Counted from the stretch's first letter, positions 1 through 5,539 are shown. The stretch is 7,085 nucleotides of DNA from Actinomycetota bacterium (GCA_030837445.1 JAUPKM010000627.1:1-7085), one strand, 5' to 3'. Notes: generated from the letters alone by a model not told the origin. Program-made: numbers and translations.

Positions 1-478
1 CCGCCGCCAACAGTGCTGGCCCCGGCGGCAACCCCATCAGATCCCGCACCGGCGACGACAGTCGGACGTCGGCCCACTGCGCCGACACCCACCCCGGACA
101 CGACGCCAACCACCACCGCGACACCACCAGCGCCAACTGCGCTTCCCACACGCCCCCCGACACCAACACCTCCGGACCCTCGGCCTCCGCATCCGACTCC
201 TCAGCGGCGGCATCCGCGGACTCGGCGGAGGCCTCAGCGTCCGTGTCGGCGGCAGCGTCCTTGGCCGTGACGGCCGCGGCAGCGTCCTCGGCTGAGGCGG
301 CCGCGGCAGCGTCGGATTCGGCCGCGCCTCCGACACACCCGGGCACCACCTCCACGGCCACCCCCAGCGCCGCCACCCGGTCCCACACATCGACCGGGCC
401 GCCTGGATCCACCGGCCACACCCCGAAGTCACGCCACACCTCGACCACCACCGGCCCACACCTCGACGACCGTTCCAT
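1..478 (-). CDS. Probable DUF222/13E12-type protein, N-terminal part (runs off the left edge)
   Basis: This minus-strand frame is open from an ATG at 478 to the window edge (159 codons) and has the strong G/C third-position bias of a real gene; the other frames here read as Arg/Pro-rich or Thr/Pro-rich shadows. The ATG follows a purine-rich GGGGGGTGA by a few bases, and an in-frame GTG three codons upstream lacks such a site. Residues 1-51 are a small globular-looking segment (VEVWRDFGVWPVD, DVWDRVAALGVAVEVV). Residues 56-82 are three 9-residue Ala-rich repeats followed by an acidic Ala/Glu/Asp stretch to about 101. Residues 104-159 resume ordinary sequence (WEAQLALVVSRWW) and end in LMGLPPGPALLAA. 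The PPGP-AL pattern resembles the start of the DUF222 domain in actinobacterial multicopy HNH-endonuclease-like (13E12) proteins. The diagnostic HNH part would lie outside the window, so the family call is an inference. Function is unknown; the SOS box upstream suggests damage induction. Confidence 0.6.
   Translation of the reverse strand, partial: MERSSRCGPVVVEVWRDFGVWPVDPGGPVDVWDRVAALGVAVEVVPGCVGGAAESDAAAAASAEDAAAAVTAKDAAADTDAEASAESADAAAEESDAEAEGPEVLVSGGVWEAQLALVVSRWWLASCPGWVSAQWADVRLSSPVRDLMGLPPGPALLAA
233..313 (-). repeat. Three 27-bp tandem repeats coding 9-residue Ala-rich units
   Basis: Within the DUF222-like gene, codons 56-82 consist of three consecutive 27-bp units coding DAAAAASAE, DAAAAVTAK and DAAADTDAE. 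Each unit begins GACGCTGCCGC on the minus strand. Units 1 and 2 differ mainly in the second half; unit 3 is more diverged. A related Ala/Ser/Glu/Asp tract follows to about codon 100. The unit length is a multiple of three, so copy-number change would keep the frame. The product is probably a flexible or helical linker. Confidence 0.75.
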
Positions 479-494
479 ACAGTTCACCCCCCAA

Positions 495-540
495 GGCAAC
501 CAACCGAACCAAAGTGATTACTGAGCCAACCAAACCGAAC
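495..540 (-). repeat. Pair of 15-16 bp direct repeats in the DUF222-like promoter region
   Basis: Read on the minus strand, GTTCGGTTTGGTTGGC (540-525) and GTTCGGTTGGTTGCC (509-495) are near-identical copies about 30 bp apart, between the SOS box and the start codon. They could be regulator-binding iterons or simply a local duplication. No recognised operator consensus is matched. Confidence 0.45.
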
Positions 541-552
541 GAACCTGCCCAC

Positions 553-568
553 TCGAACTTACGTTCTA
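553..568 (-). promoter_or_regulatory. SOS (LexA) box upstream of the DUF222-like gene
   Basis: The sequence TCGAAC-TTAC-GTTCTA matches the actinobacterial/mycobacterial LexA consensus TCGAAC-N4-GTTCGA at 11 of 12 defined positions, including both GAAC/GTTC core half-sites. It lies 75 bp upstream of the ATG at 478, a position suited to repression of that minus-strand gene. No other gene start is nearby: the membrane-protein gene ends at 808 and reads toward this site. Some 13E12 repeat genes of Mycobacterium tuberculosis are known LexA targets, which fits the neighbour. Confidence 0.65.
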
Positions 569-807
569 AGGATACCTCGAGGTCCCGACAAAACAGCGCG
601 GCGCGGATGCGGTCTTCCACGAATGTGGACGAAAGGTGGCCGCGCTGGCCGCGCCGATTTGAGTCGACCGTGAATGCGACACCTGCCGGTGACGGGGGCG
701 ACCTAGGAAGCGCCCGCATCCAGAGGTGGCGCGCAGCATGCGCCAAACCCGCCGAGATCGCTGCGGCCAAGCATCGGCACCGGTCGCGGAACGCAACGGG
801 GCGCGTG

Positions 808-1641
808 CTACTTCGGCTGCGATGCTCCTCGAGCCCGCTCGGCGCTTTGGATACGTATCAAAGCAACCTCGGCAATCCCTCCTACGACGACGAGCGCGAT
901 CCCGAGGATGGAGTCTATCGCCTCAGTCAGCAGACCCGCGACGCCCGTGATGACCACAGACACCGGAATCCACTCGAGCAGTGGGCGCTTGGACGGCAGC
1001 GGCTTGCCGTGGGCTTTGCTGTAGGCGTACTCCGGCCAGAACTCGGTGAAGGCGACACCGAAGACGGTCGCTAGCAACTGAAGAGTCCAGCCCGTCCAGA
1101 AGTTGTCTGAAGTGTGCTGGATGGCGTCGCCGTACAGTCCGACCATCGTCTGGAAGCCGAACACCGCGCCCCACATCAGGGAGATCTGATAATTGATGCG
1201 CAGGAATCCCGGGGAGTCCCAGAGTCGAGGTTCCGTTGATTCCTTGGCGTAGCCCAGCGTGAACGGTCTGCGTATCGCAATTGTGACGAGCACATAGATG
1301 GTCAGGGCAATGTTGGTGATTTCGCCGGCCCACTGTTCCATCCAGGTGATCGTCGCCGGGGACGCGAGGATGCCGATGACGGCGAAGCCGACAAAGAACA
1401 GGAGGTCGAAGATCTCCAGCAACTTGACGGAACTCCCGCGTCTCCTGCCGAGCACGAAGATGACCAGTGAAAGAGCCATCGCCGCGAGAACCGAAGCCTC
1501 AAACCGGCCTGGGCCGCTGAACAGTGACATCACGATCCAGGGGGAGATTCCGGTCAACGGCGAATCCAAAACCGCTGATCGCAACCGGCTCCGCGGTTCG
1601 GGCGTGTTCGTTTCCGCCTGGCTGGTTGGACCGTCACTCAT
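808..1641 (-). CDS. Multi-pass integral membrane protein of unknown function (277 aa)
   Basis: The start is the ATG at 1641, preceded by GGAGGG seven bases upstream. The same frame is open to 1779, but that extension runs into the tRNA gene and is not credible. After a hydrophilic, probably cytoplasmic N-terminus (residues 1-30), likely membrane segments are near 33-64, 74-93, 106-123, 148-171, 181-201, 225-241 and 243-264, about six or seven in all. A conserved-looking loop RRPFTLGYAKES...LWDSPGFLRIN (124-150) links the middle segments, followed by an aromatic-rich helix ending TEFWPEYAY. The C-terminus is short and charged. No catalytic motif, transporter signature or nucleotide-binding site is visible. 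I do not recognise the family with confidence; PFTLxYA plus W-x-SPxFLRxN motifs also occur in bacterial hypothetical membrane proteins. It lies downstream of the tRNA gene but has its own candidate promoter. Confidence 0.85.
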   Translation of the reverse strand: MSDGPTSQAETNTPEPRSRLRSAVLDSPLTGISPWIVMSLFSGPGRFEASVLAAMALSLVIFVLGRRRGSSVKLLEIFDLLFFVGFAVIGILASPATITWMEQWAGEITNIALTIYVLVTIAIRRPFTLGYAKESTEPRLWDSPGFLRINYQISLMWGAVFGFQTMVGLYGDAIQHTSDNFWTGWTLQLLATVFGVAFTEFWPEYAYSKAHGKPLPSKRPLLEWIPVSVVITGVAGLLTEAIDSILGIALVVVGGIAEVALIRIQSAERARGASQPK

Positions 1642-1666
1642 CCCGGTACCCTCCGTCGTCGCGAAT

Positions 1667-1682
1667 CCCAATATTAGTTGGG
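1667..1682 (-). promoter_or_regulatory. Candidate -10 element inside a small palindrome, upstream of the membrane-protein gene
   Basis: On the minus strand CCCAACTAATATTGGG contains TAATAT (1676-1671), a good -10 hexamer in otherwise GC-rich DNA, about 30 bp before the ATG at 1641. The flanking CCCAA/TTGGG arms form a 5-bp inverted repeat around it, which could bind a regulator. No good -35 element is found 16-19 bp upstream. Confidence 0.4.
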
Positions 1683-1752
1683 CAGCGATCTGATTCCGGG
1701 CGCCATGTCGAACTCGCCGAGCCGGTATTGGCAAGGGAATTCGGACTACTTG

Positions 1753-1836
1753 TGCGCGAGGGGGGAGTTGAACCCCCACGCCCTTTCGGGCACACGGACC
1801 TGAACCGTGCGCGTCTGCCTATTCCGCCACTCGCGC
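1753..1836 (-). tRNA. tRNA-Leu (anticodon CAG)
   Basis: The minus strand folds into a complete 84-nt class II tRNA. The 7-bp acceptor stem is GCGCGAG (1836-1830) with CTCGCGC (1760-1754), and the discriminator base is A at 1753. The D-arm segment is TGGCGGAATAGGCAGACG. The anticodon stem CACGG/CCGTG encloses the loop TTCAGGT, giving anticodon CAG. A long variable arm with the CCCGAAAGGG hairpin marks it as Leu/Ser/Tyr class, and the T arm is GGGGG-TTCAACT-CCCCC. The CAG anticodon and A73 identify leucine; it reads CUG, the dominant leucine codon in high-GC genomes. CCA is not encoded. It is divergent from the glycosylase gene. Confidence 0.96.
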
Positions 1837-1846
1837 GCGCAGCAGC

Positions 1847-1852
1847 AGGCTA
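1847..1852 (-). promoter_or_regulatory. Candidate -10 element of the tRNA-Leu gene
   Basis: TAGCCT on the minus strand fits the actinobacterial TANNNT pattern and ends 10 bp before the mature tRNA 5' end, so transcription would start a few bases upstream of the RNase P cut. No matching -35 hexamer is visible, so this is a weak prediction. Confidence 0.3.
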
Positions 1853-1943
1853 GCAGCCGCGCACGCTGCGGCCGCTCACCGGGCCGAGGCGCAACTTGTG
1901 CTTCGGGGTGCAGCTCGCAGGGGATCTGCGCAAGGGTGGGGCC

Positions 1944-2924
1944 ATGCCGGAATTGCCTGAGGTGCAGGTGTTGGCGGAACGCATTGCCAGCGCCTGCGTG
2001 GGTGATCGAATCGCCCGGCTCGATGTCGTGGCGGTGAGTGCACTGAAGACCGTCTCGCCCGGACCCGCAGATCTTCACGGAGCCACCATTCGAGGATGCG
2101 CCCGAGCGGGCAAATTCCTGGTACTTTCAGCCACCACCGCGCCCGCCACTGCCACCACCGCGCCCGCCACTGCCACCACCGCCCCCACCACCGCCCCCGC
2201 CACTGCCACTGCCACCACCGCAGCGCCGGCCGCCACCGAGCGCGAGCTCTACGTCGTCATTCACCTGGCGCGGGCTGGCTGGGTCAAGTTGTCCGACCGG
2301 GTGCCGCTGGCAGTCACTCGACCCGGCCGGGGACCGCTCGTGGCGAGGTTGGTGACGGTCACCGCCGACGGAGAGCCGGGAACCTGTCTGGACATCACCG
2401 AAGCGGGCACCCGGAAGTCCGCAGCCCTCTACGTCGTGGCAGATCCGCGCGAGGTCCCCGGGCTTGCGGCGCTGGGGCCGGATGCCGGTGAGATCACGCC
2501 CGCCGCACTGTCGGAGCTGTTGCACGGGGCTGGGTCGATTCGACTGAAGTCGCTGTTGCGCGATCAACGGACCCTCGCCGGGATCGGGAACGCCTACAGC
2601 GATGAAATTCTGCACGCGGCACGACTCTCGCCCTACCGGAAGGCGGACACGCTGAGTGCTGCCGAGACGACCCGGTTGGCGGTCAGTGTCAAGGAAGTAT
2701 TGGCAAACGCATTGGAGCGTGCCCGGCAACTCCGACCGGACCAGCTCAAGGATGGCAAGCGATCCGGGTTGGTAGTGCACGGGCGAGCGGGTGAGCCGTG
2801 CCCGGTGTGCGACACCAGCATCGCCGAGGTGGTGCTGTCCGACTCGTCGTTCCAGTATTGCCCGACCTGCCAGAACCGAGGCCGCCTGCTGGCCGACAGA
2901 AGAATGAGTCGGCTCCTCAAGTAG
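1944..2924 (+). CDS. Fpg/Nei-family DNA glycosylase/AP lyase (326 aa)
   Basis: Base-excision-repair enzyme that removes oxidised bases and nicks the abasic site. The start is set by the invariant MPELPEV N-terminus, whose Pro2 (after Met removal) is the Schiff-base nucleophile and Glu3 the acid; the frame is open further upstream but without family sequence. The order is: N-terminal beta-sandwich with the hairpin lysine K57 (RAGKF), VVIHLARAGW at 104-113, TEAGTRK at 152-158, the H2TH region LLRDQRTLAGIGNAYSDEIL at about 204-223, and a zinc finger C286-x2-C289...C306-x2-C309, ending in LADRRMSRLLK. Against E. coli Fpg, the zinc-finger arginine position holds Ser. Residues 63-98 are a Thr/Ala/Pro repeat insert between two beta strands. 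Upstream AGGGTGG is a modest ribosome-binding site. The FAD enzyme gene follows 59 bp later. Whether it prefers 8-oxoguanine (Fpg) or oxidised pyrimidines (Nei) cannot be read from sequence, so no symbol is given. Confidence 0.94.
   Translation: MPELPEVQVLAERIASACVGDRIARLDVVAVSALKTVSPGPADLHGATIRGCARAGKFLVLSATTAPATATTAPATATTAPTTAPATATATTAAPAATERELYVVIHLARAGWVKLSDRVPLAVTRPGRGPLVARLVTVTADGEPGTCLDITEAGTRKSAALYVVADPREVPGLAALGPDAGEITPAALSELLHGAGSIRLKSLLRDQRTLAGIGNAYSDEILHAARLSPYRKADTLSAAETTRLAVSVKEVLANALERARQLRPDQLKDGKRSGLVVHGRAGEPCPVCDTSIAEVVLSDSSFQYCPTCQNRGRLLADRRMSRLLK
2130..2231 (+). repeat. In-frame tandem repeat inside the glycosylase gene
   Basis: Two perfect 21-bp units (2130-2150 and 2151-2171, coding ATTAPAT) are followed by an expanded third unit (2172-2204, ATTAPTTAPAT), a six-base fragment (2205-2210, AT) and a degenerate unit (2211-2231, ATTAAPA). 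Every unit is a multiple of three and starts on a codon boundary (codon 63), so gain or loss of units keeps the reading frame. The strand asymmetry (almost only C, A, G and few T) favours replication slippage. Confidence 0.9.
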
Positions 2925-2983
2925 TAACCCTGCCACCTGACCCAACAACGGCTCTGCCACCCGAACCGACGGAGGTACCGAGA
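2925..2983 (+). other. Short intergenic spacer with a 17-bp degenerate repeat and ribosome-binding site
   Basis: The 59-bp spacer between the glycosylase and the FAD enzyme has no terminator hairpin, which favours co-transcription. Two 17-bp copies beginning CTGCCACCYGA (2930-2946 and 2954-2970) match at 14 positions. GGAGGT at 2971-2976 is a strong ribosome-binding site seven bases before the ATG at 2984. Confidence 0.6.
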
Positions 2984-4342
2984 ATGAGCATCGAGACGAC
3001 GACGCCGGGGCACCTGGAGTGCCTCGACCGGATTGCCGCCGTAGTGGGCGAACCGAACCTGATTGTGGACCGGGATCTGGTCGCTGGCTACTCGGTTGAC
3101 TGGACGCGGCGATTCTCGGGGCCGGCAGTGGCGGTCGTACGCCCCGGGTCGGTAGCCGAGGTAGCCGCGGTGTTGGCCGACTGCTCGGCGGCAGGACTGC
3201 CCGTGATCCCACAGGGCGGAAACACCTCGATGGTCGGTGGCTCGGTGCCGGCGCCAACTGGGGTCCCGCCCCTCATCCTGTCAACGCTGCGGCTTCGACG
3301 GCTGGACCCGGTGGACGACCTGGCGGGGGCGGTCACGGTCGGCGCGGGTGTGACCCTCGCCGAAGTGGCTGACCATGTCCGGCGTGCGGGTTGGACCTAC
3401 GGCGTCGACCTGGCTGCGCGCGACACCGCCACGATCGGCGGAACCTGTGCCACGAACGCCGGAGGTATTCGGGTGTGTGCCTACGGGATGACCCGGGATC
3501 AGGTGATCGGAGCTGAATTCGTTCGCGCCGACGGTTCGATCATCTCCCGGCTGGACGGCCTTCCCAAGGACAACACGGGTTATCACTTGACCGGGCTGAT
3601 GGTTGGGTCGGAGGGCACCCTCGGGGTGATAACTGCAGTCCGGCTGCGGCTGCATCGCCCGGTGGGAACAACCACGGTAGGCCTGGTTGGAGTCCCCGAC
3701 ATGGCCGCTGCGTTGGACCTGGTCGAGTCAGCCGTGCCCGAGGGTGAGCGGTTGCTGGCGGCGGAGATCATCGATGCCGAGGGGATTCGGTTGGTGCGCG
3801 AGGTTGCCGGACTTCAGCCCCCTCTGGAGCAGGAGTGGCCCTACCTGTTGTTGTTGGAAGTCAGCGGCGACTGGCTCGAGCTGCCGGCCGACAGCGACGC
3901 GGTGGTGGCCATGGATACGGCGACAGCTGCGCGGCTGTGGGAGTACCGCGAGCGCCAACCGGACGCCATTTCAGCGCTCGGGGTGGCCCACAAGTTGGAT
4001 ATCTCGGTGCCGCTGCCTCGGCTGGATCAGGTGGCTACAGCTGCCCGTTCCTGCGCACCCGGAGATGCCCGGGTCGTTGTCTTCGGTCACCTTCGGGACG
4101 GCAACCTGCACGTGGAGATCGCTGGTGTTCCCGCGGGCGACAACGAACTTGATCGGGCGATCTTCGCGATAACTGCCGAGGCGGGCGGAGTGCTCTCCGC
4201 CGAACATGGGGTGGGCCGGGCGAAGGCGCAGTGGCTGCACCTCTCCCGGTCGGCGGCGGAGATCGACACGATGCGAGAGATCAAGCGGGCCATGGATCCG
4301 GCCGGGGTGCTCAACCCTGGTGCGTTGCTGCCGTTGTCATGA
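2984..4342 (+). CDS. FAD-linked oxidoreductase, GlcD / D-2-hydroxyacid dehydrogenase type (452 aa)
   Basis: Flavoenzyme of the PCMH/vanillyl-alcohol-oxidase fold that oxidises a D-2-hydroxy acid and passes electrons to another acceptor. The start at 2984 is fixed by GGAGGT seven bases upstream; the frame stays open into the glycosylase gene without family sequence. The FAD-binding domain (about 45-225) shows PQGGNTSMVGG (76-86), TIGGTCATNAGG (150-161) and GSEGTLG (208-214). The C-terminal FAD-oxidase domain shows KLDISVPLPR (337-346), GHLRDGNLH (368-376), AEHGVGRAK (406-414) and MDPAGVLNPG (437-446). H369, H376 and E407 align by spacing with the metal-binding residues of D-2-hydroxyglutarate dehydrogenase. 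A lactate, glycolate or 2-hydroxyglutarate substrate cannot be separated by eye; there are no glycolate-oxidase partner genes (glcE/glcF) here, which favours a self-standing D-lactate or D-2-hydroxyglutarate dehydrogenase. It is probably cytoplasmic, with no signal peptide. Confidence 0.92.
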   Translation: MSIETTTPGHLECLDRIAAVVGEPNLIVDRDLVAGYSVDWTRRFSGPAVAVVRPGSVAEVAAVLADCSAAGLPVIPQGGNTSMVGGSVPAPTGVPPLILSTLRLRRLDPVDDLAGAVTVGAGVTLAEVADHVRRAGWTYGVDLAARDTATIGGTCATNAGGIRVCAYGMTRDQVIGAEFVRADGSIISRLDGLPKDNTGYHLTGLMVGSEGTLGVITAVRLRLHRPVGTTTVGLVGVPDMAAALDLVESAVPEGERLLAAEIIDAEGIRLVREVAGLQPPLEQEWPYLLLLEVSGDWLELPADSDAVVAMDTATAARLWEYRERQPDAISALGVAHKLDISVPLPRLDQVATAARSCAPGDARVVVFGHLRDGNLHVEIAGVPAGDNELDRAIFAITAEAGGVLSAEHGVGRAKAQWLHLSRSAAEIDTMREIKRAMDPAGVLNPGALLPLS

Positions 4343-4378
4343 CGGCAGGTGGTGGTGAGGGGCCCGGCCGAGCAGGGG

Positions 4379-5206
4379 TCAGCCGTAGACCCGGTCTCGC
4401 ACCGCGGCCGGCCGATTGGTGATGATCCCGTCGACTCCGAGCGATAGGCAAAGATCGACATCATCCGGCTCGTCTACCGTCCAGACGTGCACCTTGCCCC
4501 CGGCCTCATGGACCTTTCGCACATAACCGGGGTGACGACGGATGATCTCAATCCCCGGTCCCGCGTACCGGGCACCGAACGGGAGCCAACCGGCGCGGCA
4601 TCTGACCGGCACCCGGTCCATAAGGAACACCCGGTCGAGATCCGGCGCCAGGGTGCGCATCCGCCGAACGGCCGACTCGGCGAAGGACATCATCCGGATT
4701 GCTCCCGCCCCCGATCTTCGGGGCTCCAACAACCCGTAACGGGACAGGGTGTCCACAAGCATGGACTCGACCAAACCGCCAAACCGGGTGGGGTGCTTCG
4801 TCTCGATGGACAGGCCCACCGGGCGGTCCACCGAAGTCGTCAACTCGAGCAGACGATCCAGCGTCAGTACCTTTCGCGCAATGGCGTCGTAGGGCGGCGG
4901 CTGGTCATCGCTGTCAAGCCCGCTCGGCCACTCATGCTTCCAGCCCGCGAAATCCTGTTCCTCCAACTGCGCCAACGTCTTGGTGGCAACCACACCTCTG
5001 CCATCGGAGGTGCGGTCGATACGGCGGTCGTGCACGCATACCAGAACCGTGTCCGCGGTCAGCCGGACGTCGCATTCAAGCGCATCCGCACCAGCGGTGA
5101 TTGCTTCCTCGTAAGCAGTCAAAGTGTGTTCGGCCAGTTCGTCACTGGCACCGCGATGGGCTATCACCAGCGGTTCGCGAGTCAAGGCCACGCGCCAAGG
5201 ATGCAC
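4379..5206 (-). CDS. Glycerophosphodiester phosphodiesterase family protein (275 aa)
   Basis: Hydrolyses glycerophosphodiesters (deacylated phospholipid head groups) to glycerol-3-phosphate and an alcohol, with a TIM-barrel fold and a divalent metal. Visible family motifs are AHRGASDELAEHTLTAYEEAI (16-36) with H17 and R18, ECDVRLTADTVLVCVHD (44-60) with E44, D46 and H59, IETKHP (134-139) with E135 and K137, and the C-terminal VHVWTVDEPDDV...LGVDGIITNRP (239-266). All catalytic positions are kept. There is no signal peptide, so the enzyme is probably cytoplasmic. The start is uncertain: the GTG at 5206 has only a weak upstream site, while the GTG at codon 6 (5191) has AGGTG 12 bases upstream; both lie before the first motif. 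It converges on the FAD enzyme gene with a 36-bp gap lacking a clear terminator. Confidence 0.93.
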   Translation of the reverse strand: MHPWRVALTREPLVIAHRGASDELAEHTLTAYEEAITAGADALECDVRLTADTVLVCVHDRRIDRTSDGRGVVATKTLAQLEEQDFAGWKHEWPSGLDSDDQPPPYDAIARKVLTLDRLLELTTSVDRPVGLSIETKHPTRFGGLVESMLVDTLSRYGLLEPRRSGAGAIRMMSFAESAVRRMRTLAPDLDRVFLMDRVPVRCRAGWLPFGARYAGPGIEIIRRHPGYVRKVHEAGGKVHVWTVDEPDDVDLCLSLGVDGIITNRPAAVRDRVYG

Positions 5207-5298
5207 CTACCCGAGTGGAGACGCAGCACGGGGCAGCCTGCGCCTGTCGAGCTGGCGAGACTTGCAGGGGTGAATGAGACCGACGGAAAAAGATTGAG

Positions 5299-5338
5299 GT
5301 CTGGGCGCCGCCGACGGGGGATGCGGGGGCGCCCAGAC
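5299..5338 (-). promoter_or_regulatory. 11-bp-stem hairpin in the probable phosphodiesterase leader
   Basis: GTCTGGGCGCC (5299-5309) and GGCGCCCAGAC (5328-5338) are perfect inverted copies around an 18-nt loop. On the minus strand the hairpin is followed seven bases later by a T5 run (5291-5287). It lies in the upstream region of the phosphodiesterase gene (start 5206). A second copy of the arm (CCCAGAC, 5342-5348) would permit alternative pairing. It may be a leader attenuator, a terminator of an upstream minus-strand transcript, or a protein-binding dyad. No known riboswitch class is recognised. Confidence 0.55.
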
Positions 5339-5344
5339 ACCCCC

Positions 5345-5374
5345 AGACTAGGCGGCCCTCAGCGTCGAAGGCAA
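5345..5374 (-). promoter_or_regulatory. Candidate promoter for the phosphodiesterase gene
   Basis: On the minus strand TTGCCT (5374-5369) and TAGTCT (5350-5345) are separated by 18 bp. TTGCCT matches TTGACA at four of six positions, and TAGTCT fits the actinobacterial TANNNT pattern. The expected start, seven bases on, is position 5338, the first base of the 5299-5338 hairpin. In a GC-rich genome such matches occur by chance, so this is tentative. Confidence 0.35.
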
Positions 5375-5488
5375 GCCGTGGCGGGACATAGTCGCGATTT
5401 CAACTGAATTTTCCTGGAGCATCGCCGGAGGGTAGTCAATCGGCTACACACTGGTCATCGGCGGCGGGCAACCTGAGGGACCCGGAGG

Positions 5489-5535
5489 AAAAAACGTCGG
5501 GTGGATCCGCGATGCGCCGCAGGTCCACCCGACGT
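5489..5535 (-). terminator. Intrinsic-terminator-like hairpin, minus strand
   Basis: ACGTCGGGTGGA (5494-5505) and TCCACCCGACGT (5524-5535) form a perfect 12-bp GC-rich stem with an 18-nt loop. On the minus strand the stem runs straight into a T-tract (complement of A5489-A5494), the classic Rho-independent arrangement. No minus-strand gene upstream is evident, because the next gene to the right (DUF4446) is on the plus strand. Confidence 0.65.
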
Positions 5536-5539
5536 GGCA

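Larger units (their letters stand above)
479..807. other. Intergenic region without a supported gene
   Basis: This 329-bp gap separates the stop of the membrane-protein gene (808) from the start of the DUF222-like gene (478). It holds the SOS box and the direct repeats near its left end. From about 570 to 807 the open frames on both strands are Arg/Ala-rich with no family resemblance and no convincing ribosome-binding site. I see no coding gene and no RNA gene there. There is no T-tract terminator after the stop at 808. Confidence 0.5.

Noticed and set aside
37..459. A 140-codon minus-strand frame rich in Arg, Trp and Cys at the left edge
   Set aside because: It is a shadow of the DUF222-like frame starting at 478, which has the better codon bias and family-like sequence; the Arg/Trp/Cys composition is typical of an out-of-frame reading of GC-rich DNA.
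514..1074. A 186-codon plus-strand frame over the left intergenic region
   Set aside because: It overlaps the membrane-protein gene antisense, is Arg-rich with no recognisable motif, and has no ribosome-binding site.
1753..1836. tRNA-Leu as an integration site for a mobile element
   Set aside because: No integrase, no duplicated tRNA 3' end and no phage-type genes are seen in the window; the flanks look like ordinary chromosome.
2130..2231. The repeat tract as a CRISPR array
   Set aside because: The units are contiguous with no spacers, coding, and continue the glycosylase frame without interruption.
2127..3257. A 376-codon minus-strand frame ending in long glycine runs
   Set aside because: It is antisense to both the glycosylase and the FAD enzyme, and the Gly tract is just the complement of the tandem repeat.
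4487..5407. A 306-codon plus-strand frame opposite the phosphodiesterase gene
   Set aside because: It is antisense to a gene with all catalytic motifs of its family and has no recognisable domain of its own.
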